From positions 1 to 41,510 of the forward strand of contig JAHYJD010000021.1 in NCBI GenBank assembly GCA_019429365.1: 41,510 bases of DNA, given 5' to 3'. This document shows positions 1 through 6,394 of this stretch, in pieces. The notes beneath the pieces are model-generated. The model was not told the origin of the DNA, ran no database searches, and saw only the letters and a program-made list of their open reading frames with translations. The position numbers and the translations under genes are program-made. Position 1 is the stretch's first letter; every line of letters begins with the position of its first letter. This stretch comes from Bacteroidales bacterium. GTDB lineage: Bacteria; Bacteroidota; Bacteroidia; Bacteroidales; UBA7960.

Positions 1-23
1 TTTGATTTGAGATTCACGATTTA

Positions 24-57
24 ATCCGTGATTATCCGTTGCATCCGTTTCATCTGT
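24..57. repeat. Short tandem ATCCGT repeat
   Basis: Three ATCCGT copies and one ATCTGT copy begin at about 24, 34, 43 and 52, a period of 9-10 bases. They lie in the non-coding leader before the fructosamine-kinase-like gene. The tract is too short and imperfect to be a CRISPR or a VNTR of note. Similar strings occur, as I recall, between genes in many Bacteroidota genomes. No function can be assigned. Confidence 0.5.
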
Positions 58-133
58 GTTCCATTCTTAATAAAGATTTTCCAAAAAATTCGGGTTCAAC
101 AAATTCAATCATTTTTTACTAATAGTTTTTTGA

Positions 134-1012
134 ATGTTGCCTGACGCATTACACCTGGAAATAGAAACAGTCCTCAGGGAAAACACCTTTCTGCACCACA
201 CCATTACCAAGTTTACACCGGTAGGTGGCGGATGCATCAATGATGCGCATGTGGTGACTACTGACCGGGGAAGTTTTTTTGTTAAATACAACCACGCACG
301 CCGCTATCCGGGTATGTTTGAAGCTGAGGCACGAGGACTTGAGGTGCTAAAAAATGCAGCAGAACTTTCTGTTCCGGAGGTCGTTGGCACTGGCCAGGCA
401 GACGATCGGGCTTTCCTGATTTTGGATTATATCGACAGCCGGCCACAGGAAAAGAATTTCTGGGAAAATTTTGGGCGGGGACTGGCCAGGTTACATAAAC
501 ATTCAAACCAGCATTTCGGGCTCGAACATTCTAATTATATTGGCAGCCTGCCGCAGCGCAATGCTTTCAGAGAAAGCTGGACCGAGTTCTTTGTCAACGA
601 ACGCATCCGCCCGCAATTGCACTTTTCCCGCGAAAGCGGAAAAACGGACAAAGACCTTGAAAAGAAATTCGAACGCCTCTTTGCCCGCCTGGGCGAGTTT
701 TTCCCTGCAGAGCCCCCTGCCCTGCTGCATGGCGACCTCTGGAGCGGCAACTATATGACCGGCAGCCATGGCGAAGCGGTGATCATCGATCCGGCCGTGT
801 ATTTTGGCCACCGCTACATGGACCTGGGCATGTCGAAGCTGTTTGGCGGCTTTGCGCCGGAATTTTACAGGGCTTACCATGATGAGTATCCGCTGGATCC
901 CAACTGGCAGCAAGGCATTGAAATTGCCAACCTCTACCCGTTGATGGTGCACGTTAACCTTTTTGGCGGCGGCTACCTGGGGAGTGTGAACAGTATCCTG
1001 GGAGGTTTCTGA
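134..1012 (+). CDS. Fructosamine kinase family protein
   Basis: This 292-residue protein is a likely cytosolic kinase of the fructosamine/ketosamine-3-kinase family, a branch of the aminoglycoside-phosphotransferase fold. Such enzymes phosphorylate sugar adducts on amines so that they fall off (deglycation). Visible motifs are a GGGCIND nucleotide-binding turn (residues 31-37), a lysine at 51 in the FFVKYN strand, the catalytic HGD loop (199-201, in LLHGDLWSGNY) and the metal-binding IIDP at 217-220, followed by the GHRYMDLGMSKLFGGF stretch typical of this family. Length is normal (about 290). The gene runs towards the AlbA_2 gene and the two stops are 2 bases apart. The exact substrate cannot be read from the sequence; a ribulosamine or erythrulosamine kinase is equally possible. 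Confidence 0.9.
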   Translation: MLPDALHLEIETVLRENTFLHHTITKFTPVGGGCINDAHVVTTDRGSFFVKYNHARRYPGMFEAEARGLEVLKNAAELSVPEVVGTGQADDRAFLILDYIDSRPQEKNFWENFGRGLARLHKHSNQHFGLEHSNYIGSLPQRNAFRESWTEFFVNERIRPQLHFSRESGKTDKDLEKKFERLFARLGEFFPAEPPALLHGDLWSGNYMTGSHGEAVIIDPAVYFGHRYMDLGMSKLFGGFAPEFYRAYHDEYPLDPNWQQGIEIANLYPLMVHVNLFGGGYLGSVNSILGGF

Positions 1013-1014
1013 AT

Positions 1015-1668
1015 TTACCTGCGGCCTTCCTCCTGCCCTGCTTCGCTCAGGCGAAACCACACATGATGCTCGTTCTGGCCCATCTCCACCAGTCCGGCGC
1101 TCATAAGGTTCACTAAAATGTTTTCGGCCTTGTAGCGCGGCAGGTCGGCCAGGCGTGAGAATTGGCTTAAGGTTATGAAAGGGTGGGTGTTGAGATAGGA
1201 TAGTAATATTCTTTCGCTGTCGGAGTATTTGATTATGGTGCCCTGCTCGCTGTTCTGCCGCTTCCAGAGTTTGATTTGCAGGGGAGTGGCCAGGATGTTT
1301 TGGTCGCCCACGCGCACATAAGCCATCCAGCGGTCTTCCTCGGTAAGGACAAAGGCCGGTTTTACCTTTAATGCCGGCACATCGATTTCGAGCACCTGCT
1401 TGCCGTCGATGTTCCAGGGGCGAAAAGCAAAGTGGATCTCCGGCTTGCAATACATGCCGGCTGCCGCTTCTATCATGTGGTATTCCTCTTCGGTGCGCAC
1501 CCCGGCAATCACGCCATTGTCCTTCACGCCAATAAGCAGCTTGCCGCCATCGGTATTGGCAAAAGCCACCAGCGTGCGCGCAATCTTGCGGCTGTCGTTT
1601 ACCTGGAACTTAAAATCGAGCTGCTGATGCTCGCCCTGGGTTATGAGGTTGTGTATGTAACGGGACAT
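1015..1668 (-). CDS. AlbA_2 (Schlafen-type) domain protein with C-terminal winged helix
   Basis: The protein has 217 residues if it starts at MSRYIHNL. The frame stays open 60 bases further up, to an ATG at 1728, but that start would run into the end of the four-helix-bundle gene and gives an unconvincing N-terminus. The N-terminal half is an AlbA_2/Schlafen-like domain: E13 and D18 in GEHQQLDFKF, then FANTDGGKLLIGVKDNG at about 36-52. The rest looks like a winged-helix DNA-binding region (about 150-210). COG2865-type proteins of this kind are called transcriptional regulators or ATP-binding proteins. Some relatives are RNases or defence proteins, so the role here is open. The stop meets the convergent kinase gene. 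Confidence 0.8.
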   Translation of the reverse strand: MSRYIHNLITQGEHQQLDFKFQVNDSRKIARTLVAFANTDGGKLLIGVKDNGVIAGVRTEEEYHMIEAAAGMYCKPEIHFAFRPWNIDGKQVLEIDVPALKVKPAFVLTEEDRWMAYVRVGDQNILATPLQIKLWKRQNSEQGTIIKYSDSERILLSYLNTHPFITLSQFSRLADLPRYKAENILVNLMSAGLVEMGQNEHHVWFRLSEAGQEEGRR

Positions 1669-1674
1669 TTCTGA

Positions 1675-1713
1675 GACTTGAGTGACTTTAGTGAACGTAG
1701 AGAAAGAGGGAAG
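1675..1713. repeat. Left copy of an imperfect inverted repeat around the four-helix-bundle gene
   Basis: The tract contains GACTTGAGTGACTTT followed by a purine-rich tail. A related sequence, GACTTAAGTGATTTA, is present in opposite orientation at about 2132-2146, on the other side of the four-helix-bundle gene. Twelve of 15 positions agree. Both arms continue into AGAGAAAGAG-like purine tracts. Confidence 0.45.
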
Positions 1714-1715
1714 AA

Positions 1716-2090
1716 TTACCAGGACCATTTTTCGGGTTCGATGATCATGTTAACAAGCATTCCTATTATGTAATCGTATTTTTTATCCAAGGTATTGTAT
1801 GTTTCTTGGTTTAAATACTGGCACCTAAAGGCATATTGTAGCCAAACCTGGGTTTCTGCAGCTTCTCCTTCTGCATCAGAAAGTTTTGCAATAAATGATT
1901 TGGGATATCTTCGTTTTCTGAAAGCCTCCGCAATGTTTCCTGAAACAGATCTTGAAGATCGCCAAATCTGGCTGGTTAAAGAATATTCTTCATTCTTTGG
2001 AAATGTTTTGCTGATTTCAAAGATTTCCATGCCCGCTTCAAAAGAAAGTTGAAAAACCCTCAAATCCTTATGCGTTCTGATTTTTTCCAT
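1716..2090 (-). CDS. Four-helix-bundle protein (23S rRNA intervening-sequence / S23 family)
   Basis: This 124-residue, all-helical protein belongs to the family first seen in intervening sequences of 23S rRNA genes and related to the Avd accessory protein of diversity-generating retroelements. Family marks are HKDLRVFQLSFEAGMEIFEISKTFPKNEEY at the start, the SLTSQIWRSSRSVSGNIAEAF centre and a GEAAETQVWLQYA helix. Stand-alone copies are common in Bacteroidota and form pentamers that may bind nucleic acid, but their job is not settled. It sits 48 bases upstream of the AlbA_2 gene and is flanked by imperfect inverted repeats, which suggests that it may be an inserted cassette. Confidence 0.88.
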   Translation of the reverse strand: MEKIRTHKDLRVFQLSFEAGMEIFEISKTFPKNEEYSLTSQIWRSSRSVSGNIAEAFRKRRYPKSFIAKLSDAEGEAAETQVWLQYAFRCQYLNQETYNTLDKKYDYIIGMLVNMIIEPEKWSW

Positions 2091-2131
2091 TATTAATATT
2101 TATTACATTTTCTCTCTTTCACTTTTTCTCT

Positions 2132-2146
2132 TAAATCACTTAAGTC
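2132..2146. repeat. Right copy of the inverted repeat around the four-helix-bundle gene
   Basis: Read on the minus strand this is GACTTAAGTGATTTA, the partner of the tract at 1675-1689. Pyrimidine-rich sequence surrounds it on the plus strand between the four-helix-bundle and thpR genes. Confidence 0.45.
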
Positions 2147-2161
2147 GCCTACCTCTCCCCT

Positions 2162-2734
2162 TCACGCTCTCTGCCCTTCCCCCAGTTTAAATTCTTCCAC
2201 TACGTTGTAAATGGGGCCTTGGGGGCGGAGGAAGCTTTCCATGAGAAAGAAGGATTCGGTGCGGATGGTGGCGAAGGTTTCAGCGCTGTATTCGCTTTCG
2301 AGGGTGCGCAGGGTCAGGGTATCGGAAATGCTTTTAATGCGGCCGATGGTTAAATGAGGGGTAAATAATTTTTTGTCGGGCACATAACCCAGGGGTTCCA
2401 AATGTGTATTGAGGCTATGATAGAGGGCGGTCAGCATTTTTGCATTTCGTATGCCCAGCCAAATCACATTGGGCTGGCGCAGGCTTCCGAAGGTGCCACA
2501 GCCCTCCACGGTGAAGTTGAAGGGCGGCATTTCGAAGGCACTCAGGTGCAGGGCTTCCTGTATGGCCGGAATATCCTGGCTGGGCGTATCGCCAAAAAAT
2601 TTAAGGGTGAGATGCAGGTTCTGGGGCGAAACCCAGCTGATGCGTGCTTCGGCCAGCTCCTGGCGATAAGCGTTGATAACCTCCTCAATAGTTTCATTCA
2701 CAGGTACTTTAACGGCACAGAAAAGTCTTTTCAT
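2162..2734 (-). CDS. thpR: RNA 2',3'-cyclic phosphodiesterase (2H family)
   Basis: This 190-residue enzyme of the 2H phosphoesterase superfamily was formerly annotated as 2'-5' RNA ligase. It opens 2',3'-cyclic phosphates on RNA ends and can act on 2'-5' linkages. Both catalytic HxTx motifs are present: HLTLKFFG at 41-48 and PHLTIGR at 126-132. MKRLFCAV at the N-terminus and the GSLRQPNVIWLG segment are typical of the family, and the length is normal. The gene is divergent from the tRNA-Ala gene, and the two start regions share about 60 bases. It is the first gene of a minus-strand run with the four-helix-bundle protein. Confidence 0.92.
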   Translation of the reverse strand: MKRLFCAVKVPVNETIEEVINAYRQELAEARISWVSPQNLHLTLKFFGDTPSQDIPAIQEALHLSAFEMPPFNFTVEGCGTFGSLRQPNVIWLGIRNAKMLTALYHSLNTHLEPLGYVPDKKLFTPHLTIGRIKSISDTLTLRTLESEYSAETFATIRTESFFLMESFLRPQGPIYNVVEEFKLGEGQRA

Positions 2735-2750
2735 GTTAGAAAAAATTTAT

Positions 2751-2781
2751 TTTGTCATTTCAGGAAAAGCTGTTAATTTTG
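2751..2781 (+). promoter_or_regulatory. Bacteroidota-type promoter of tRNA-Ala
   Basis: TTTG at 2751-2754, a spacer of 19 bases and TAATTTTG at 2774-2781 exactly match the -33/-7 consensus of the primary sigma factor of this phylum (TTTG, N19-21, TAnnTTTG). Transcription would begin a few bases before the tRNA at 2794. Confidence 0.8.
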
Positions 2782-2793
2782 CAAACTACAAAC

Positions 2794-2867
2794 GGGGAAT
2801 TAGCTCAGTTGGCTAGAGCGTTTGGCTGGCAGCCAAGAGGTCATCGGTTCGAGCCCGATATTCTCCA
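2794..2867 (+). tRNA. tRNA-Ala (anticodon GGC)
   Basis: A full 74-base cloverleaf can be drawn. The acceptor stem is GGGGAAT/ATTCTCC, the D stem GCTC/GAGC, and the anticodon stem TTTGG/CCAAG holds the loop CTGGCAG with anticodon GGC. The T arm is ATCGG-TTCGAGC-CCGAT, and the discriminator base is A. The G3-U70 wobble pair, the main identity mark for alanine, is present. The 3' CCA is not encoded (the sequence continues CCC), so it must be added after transcription. Confidence 0.97.
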
Positions 2868-2874
2868 CCCGAAG

Positions 2875-2905
2875 CCCGGCTTTTTAAAAAGAGCCGGGTT
2901 TTTTT
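2875..2905 (+). terminator. Intrinsic terminator after tRNA-Ala
   Basis: CCCGGCT and AGCCGGG form a 7-bp GC-rich stem around a short A/T loop and are followed by a run of seven T. The last two T and the following A (2904-2906) also form the stop codon of the minus-strand lutB gene, so the tRNA transcript ends at the 3' end of lutB. Confidence 0.9.
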
Positions 2906-4277
2906 ATTGGTTTTCCTTCCAGCGTTCTCCGAACGACTTTGGCGCCACCCTGGGCAGTTCGCGCCGGGGACCCCACAACTTTCCGAAGAACAGCCGCATG
3001 CCAAAGTTTTTCACGCCGGCGCCAGGCATATCGAGCCACTGGCGTTTGCTCATGAACCTCTTATATCCCTTCATACCCCATTTTTCCCATTTGGAAACCA
3101 GGCCCTGGCGTACGCTCAGATTGCGGTTTTGAAGCAGCTGGTGGTGCAGGTCAATATTTACGGGACACACTTCGGTGCATTTGCCGCACAGGCTCGAAGC
3201 ATAGGAGAGGTGCTTGTAGTCATCAAGTCCACGCATATGGGGGGTGATCACCGCGCCAATGGGTCCCGAATAAACTGTGCCGTAGGTATGCCCGCCAATG
3301 TTACGGTAAACCGGGCAGGCGTTGAGGCAGGCCCCGCATCGTATACATGCCAGCGCGCGTCGCTGCGGAATTCGTGAAAGCAGCTCACTGCGGCCATTGT
3401 CGATCAGCACCACATACATCTGGGCGGGACCGTCGGCTTCATCGCGCTTGCGGGGGCCGCTCACCAGGGTGTTGTAAACGCTGAGCTGCTGCCCGGTGCC
3501 ATGGGTGGCCAACAGGGGCCAGAAAAGGTCCAGGTCGTCGATGGTGGGTAATATCTTTTCGATACCGGTTACAACAATGTGAATGGGGGGCATGCTCATC
3601 GACAACACCCCGTTGCCCTCGTTTTCGGTCAGGGCCACCGCACCCGTGCTGGAAATCAAAAAATTAGCGCCTGTAATGCCCGCCTGGGCTTTCTGAAACT
3701 TCTCGCGCAGGGTGGTGCGCACAAAATCAGTGATTTCGGCCGGGGTCGAATCTTCGGGCAGGCCAAACTTTTCGTGAAAGATCCGGGCCACATCGCGGGC
3801 CGACTTGTGCATTACCGGTGTTACAATGTGGTAGGGCTTTTCGTTGCAAAGCTGCACTATGTATTCGCCCAGATCGGTTTCCAGGGTTTCAATGCCGTTT
3901 TTTTCGAGAAATCCTGTCAGGTCGATCTCTTCGGTGACCATGGATTTTGACTTGACCACCAGCTTCACATAATTCTTTTCGAGTATTTCGAGCACGGCCC
4001 GCCGTGCCTCGTCCACATCCTGTGCCCACAGCACCTTACCACCATTTCGGATAAAATGATATTCAAAATCCTTCAGGTGGTCCTCCAGGTTTTCTATGAC
4101 ACGGTGCTTGCGTATGGCCGCACGCCGCCGCGCCAGGGCCAGGTTGGCGTATTGCAATTTTCCCTTTACCACAGCTTCATCATACCGGCCAATGTTAAAG
4201 GCAATGGTAGCCCGGTGGTCCAGGTCAAAGGCCTTGGTTTCGCTATCTGTTAAAAACTGTGTTTGCGTCTGTGTCAT
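2904..4277 (-). CDS. lutB: LutB-type lactate-utilisation iron-sulfur protein
   Basis: This 457-residue protein is of the LutB/LldF family, a subunit of the LutABC complex that oxidises L-lactate to pyruvate. The N-terminal LUD domain is at about 60-300 (TGANFLISSTGAVALTENEGN at about 203). It is followed by two 4Fe-4S motifs: C311, C314, C317 and C321 in CIRCGACLNACP, and C364, C367 and C371 in CGKCTEVCP. Length agrees with the family (about 470). It lies 30 bases downstream of rpiB and is probably cotranscribed with it. No lutA or lutC is next to it, so partner subunits must be elsewhere or the protein works alone. The short C-terminal region after 390 is basic. Confidence 0.9.
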   Translation of the reverse strand: MTQTQTQFLTDSETKAFDLDHRATIAFNIGRYDEAVVKGKLQYANLALARRRAAIRKHRVIENLEDHLKDFEYHFIRNGGKVLWAQDVDEARRAVLEILEKNYVKLVVKSKSMVTEEIDLTGFLEKNGIETLETDLGEYIVQLCNEKPYHIVTPVMHKSARDVARIFHEKFGLPEDSTPAEITDFVRTTLREKFQKAQAGITGANFLISSTGAVALTENEGNGVLSMSMPPIHIVVTGIEKILPTIDDLDLFWPLLATHGTGQQLSVYNTLVSGPRKRDEADGPAQMYVVLIDNGRSELLSRIPQRRALACIRCGACLNACPVYRNIGGHTYGTVYSGPIGAVITPHMRGLDDYKHLSYASSLCGKCTEVCPVNIDLHHQLLQNRNLSVRQGLVSKWEKWGMKGYKRFMSKRQWLDMPGAGVKNFGMRLFFGKLWGPRRELPRVAPKSFGERWKENQ

Positions 4278-4307
4278 TAATGCTAATTTTGCTCAAAGCG
4301 CAAGGCG

Positions 4308-4817
4308 CTAAAGCTCTTCATCAGGCATATCTTCCATGCCTTCAATATCCTGGTCGAAGTCGTCGTTTTCGTCTTTCCAGGCAATTTTGCCTATGCGGCG
4401 AGTATGGCGGCCGCCATCGAAATCGGTTTTCAGGAACATATCTGTAATTTGCAGGGCTACATCTTCAGAAATAAAACGTGCGGGCAGGGCCAGCACATTG
4501 GCATTGTTGTGGGCGCGGGCCAGGCGTCCCAGCTCCACTTTCCAGCACAGGGCCGAGCGAATTCCCTGATGTTTGTTGGCAGTCATGTTTACGCCATTTC
4601 CACTGCCGCAGATTACTATTCCAAAATCGTGCTTACCCTCCTCAATGGCAGAGGCAAGCGGATGTACCGCATCGGCATAGTCGGCACTTTCTTCCGAATG
4701 TGTGCCGTAATCCTTTATTTTACAGCCCTTTTCAACCAAAAAAGGAATGAGGCGCTGTTTCAGCATAAAACCCGCATGGTCGCAACCAAGGGCAACCCGT
4801 AAGCCGTTTGTTACCAT
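4308..4817 (-). CDS. rpiB: Ribose-5-phosphate isomerase B
   Basis: This 169-residue RpiB/LacAB-family isomerase interconverts ribose 5-phosphate and ribulose 5-phosphate in the non-oxidative pentose phosphate pathway. GCDHAGF at 11-17 binds the substrate. C70 in VICGSGNGVNM is the expected catalytic base, H103 is in RAHNNANVLALPAR, and the HTRRIGKI segment at 138-145 binds phosphate. The enzyme is usually about 145-150 residues. The last 20 or so residues here form an extra acidic tail (DENDDFDQDIEGMEDMPDEE). It is the first gene of a likely rpiB-lutB pair, and the long AT-rich gap lies upstream. Confidence 0.95.
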   Translation of the reverse strand: MVTNGLRVALGCDHAGFMLKQRLIPFLVEKGCKIKDYGTHSEESADYADAVHPLASAIEEGKHDFGIVICGSGNGVNMTANKHQGIRSALCWKVELGRLARAHNNANVLALPARFISEDVALQITDMFLKTDFDGGRHTRRIGKIAWKDENDDFDQDIEGMEDMPDEEL

Positions 4818-4849
4818 TGTTAATAATATTTTTTGAAGTGTATTATAAG

Positions 4850-4857
4850 CAAAGCTA
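4850..4857 (-). promoter_or_regulatory. Possible -7 element for rpiB-lutB
   Basis: On the minus strand TAGCTTTG fits the TAnnTTTG consensus, 33 bases before the rpiB start. A second match, TAATTTTG, lies at 4871-4878. Neither has a clear TTTG at the right distance upstream. Confidence 0.35.
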
Positions 4858-5125
4858 CAAAGAAATTGTACAAAATTAGTTTTTAATTACTTATGCCATA
4901 TCCGCTTAAATGAGAATGAAAAACGCGCAAGGCTTACCTATTCATTTTCAACAAACTGCTGTTTTCAACAGGGCATTGTTAATAAATAAGGGTATGCCTA
5001 CTGATTCTTTCTCATAAAAAAACTTGCAAAATTTAAAACCCTTTATCGATGAAAATTTCCATGAAAAAACAAAACAATTTATGGGGTAATTTTTGAAAAC
5101 ATCTTCACAATTTTTTAACAAAAAC

Positions 5126-5142
5126 CACCCGGAAAACGGGTG
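5126..5142. other. Small GC-rich hairpin in the AT-rich gap
   Basis: CACCCG and CGGGTG are perfectly paired around a GAAAA loop. It is the only GC-rich structure in the 765-base gap. A T-run (CCCTTTTTTA) starts only 9 bases later, so it is a weak terminator candidate, or part of the putative origin. Confidence 0.4.
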
Positions 5143-5443
5143 TTAATAAACCCTTTTTTATAAGCATGAGATCGTTTTAACAAAGTGTGAATAACTCTGT
5201 AAAAAACTGATAACGAGCATTGTAAAACCATTCAGGCTGTTAATAGTCTGTTAAATAATTTTGAAAACCAGCTTTGTCAAGTTTTTTGGCAAAATTTTAT
5301 TCACTTTATCAACAGCATAAATAACAACAATATTTATTAAAAAAATTAATATCAATAATATTTATGTTGATGGGGAAATTCGTTAAAAAATTGGAAAAAA
5401 GTACATTTTTACTTTTATACTGCAGGGCTTCGCAATATTGGCG

Positions 5444-5474
5444 ATTGGATAATTAAAAAAAAATAGTAAATTTG
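5444..5474 (+). promoter_or_regulatory. Possible promoter of the LytTR regulator
   Basis: TAAATTTG at 5467-5474 is a perfect -7 element. ATTG at 5444-5447 is a three-of-four match to the -33 element with a 19-base spacer. The start codon lies 109 bases further down, leaving a long AT-rich leader. Confidence 0.5.
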
Positions 5475-5582
5475 AAAATTCTTAGAATTCAAGTTTTTTT
5501 AAACCTTTAAACAAGTAATAACTGACTTAAACGTATTGGGTTTTAAGCAGTGGCATTGTTTTAATTTTTTAAACGAAGAGAC

Positions 5583-6335
5583 ATGGCAAAAATTAAAATT
5601 CTGGTTGTTGAAGACGAAAGTATTGTAGCCAAGGATATTCAGAATAGTCTGAAAAAACTGGGTTATCAGGTACCTACCACTGTTAACAGTGGAGAAAAAG
5701 CCATAGAAGAGATTGAGGATAATCGTCCTGACCTGGTGCTTATGGATATTATGCTTAAAGGCCAGATGACCGGTATTGATGCTGCCAATTTGATCAAGGA
5801 GCGTTTCGGAATTCCGGTTATTTTCCTCACTGCCTATGCCGACGACAATACGTTAAGCAAAGCTAAGATTACCGAACCTTATGGCTACATTATCAAGCCC
5901 TTTAAGGAAAAAGAGCTGCAGACCACCATTGAAATGGCGATCTTTAAGCACGAAAAAGACGAGACGGTGAAGAAAGAGCGCGATCTCTATCATTCTATCA
6001 TTGAGAATAAGGAGTCGAAAGACAGCATTTTTGTTCGTGCCGATTATCGCCTCAACAAGATTAATTTCGACGATATTTTCTATGTGGAAGCTTTGAAAGA
6101 CTATGTTGTGATCAACACTTCCGACAACAGCTACACCACGCATACCACCATGAAGGAAATGGTGCGTATTTTGCCCACTAAAGATTTTGTCCGCATTCAT
6201 CGTTCGTTTATTGTGAATATGAACAAGATCTTTTCCATCAAATATCCTGACCTGGTAATTGAAGGTAAGATGAAGGTTCTGCCCATTGGCGGTTTATACC
6301 GCAAAGAGCTTTATAGCAGGCTGAACCTGATTTAG
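5583..6335 (+). CDS. LytTR-family response regulator
   Basis: This 250-residue two-domain regulator has a receiver domain at 1-120 with the acidic pair E10/D11, phospho-acceptor D55 (LVLMDIML), switch T83 and K105 before P106. The C-terminal LytTR DNA-binding domain (about 145-245) shows the typical FDDIFYVEALKDYVVI, MVRILPTKDFVRIHRSFIVNMNKI and LPIGGLYRKEL strings. Proteins of this build usually pair with a membrane histidine kinase of the His_kinase family; none is adjacent, so it is an orphan here. A helical linker rich in K and E joins the domains. The gene stands alone and ends at a strong terminator. Confidence 0.95.
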   Translation: MAKIKILVVEDESIVAKDIQNSLKKLGYQVPTTVNSGEKAIEEIEDNRPDLVLMDIMLKGQMTGIDAANLIKERFGIPVIFLTAYADDNTLSKAKITEPYGYIIKPFKEKELQTTIEMAIFKHEKDETVKKERDLYHSIIENKESKDSIFVRADYRLNKINFDDIFYVEALKDYVVINTSDNSYTTHTTMKEMVRILPTKDFVRIHRSFIVNMNKIFSIKYPDLVIEGKMKVLPIGGLYRKELYSRLNLI

Positions 6336-6359
6336 GTTAATACTTACTTATATTTATGA

Positions 6360-6394
6360 CCCCTTCTCTGGTAAAACGGAAAAGGGGTTTTTTT
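6360..6394. terminator. Terminator between the LytTR gene and rnr
   Basis: CCCCTT and AAGGGG pair around a 16-base loop and are followed by a seven-T run on the plus strand. It ends the LytTR gene transcript. The rnr stop codon overlaps the T-run, so rnr transcripts end in the same place. Confidence 0.85.

Larger units (their letters stand above)
4818..5582. other. 765-base AT-rich gap, candidate replication origin
   Basis: No coding frame is convincing here. The region lies between divergent rpiB and the LytTR regulator gene. It carries TGTGAATAA at 5186-5194 (TTATTCACA on the minus strand, fitting the DnaA box TTATNCACA) and a side-by-side pair TTATTCACT and TTATCAACA at 5297-5314, each one base from a box. 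It also has two TTTTCAACA (about 4945 and 4962) and TGTTAATAA at about 4818, 4977 and 5141. An almost pure A/T stretch follows at about 5315-5400 and could serve as an unwinding element. Nearby mnmG and two parS sites support an origin-proximal position. This is an inference; no origin has been shown here. Confidence 0.4.

Noticed and set aside
24-57. Possible CRISPR at the left edge
   Set aside because: Units are 9-10 bases with no spacers, so it is a simple tandem motif.
503-1450. 315-codon open frame on the minus strand across two genes
   Set aside because: It overlaps the fructosamine-kinase-like gene and the AlbA_2 gene, both with clear family motifs; its own translation has no domain.
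4308-5582. Riboswitch upstream of rpiB or the LytTR gene
   Set aside because: I found no conserved riboswitch core; only one small hairpin is present and the rest is AT-rich.
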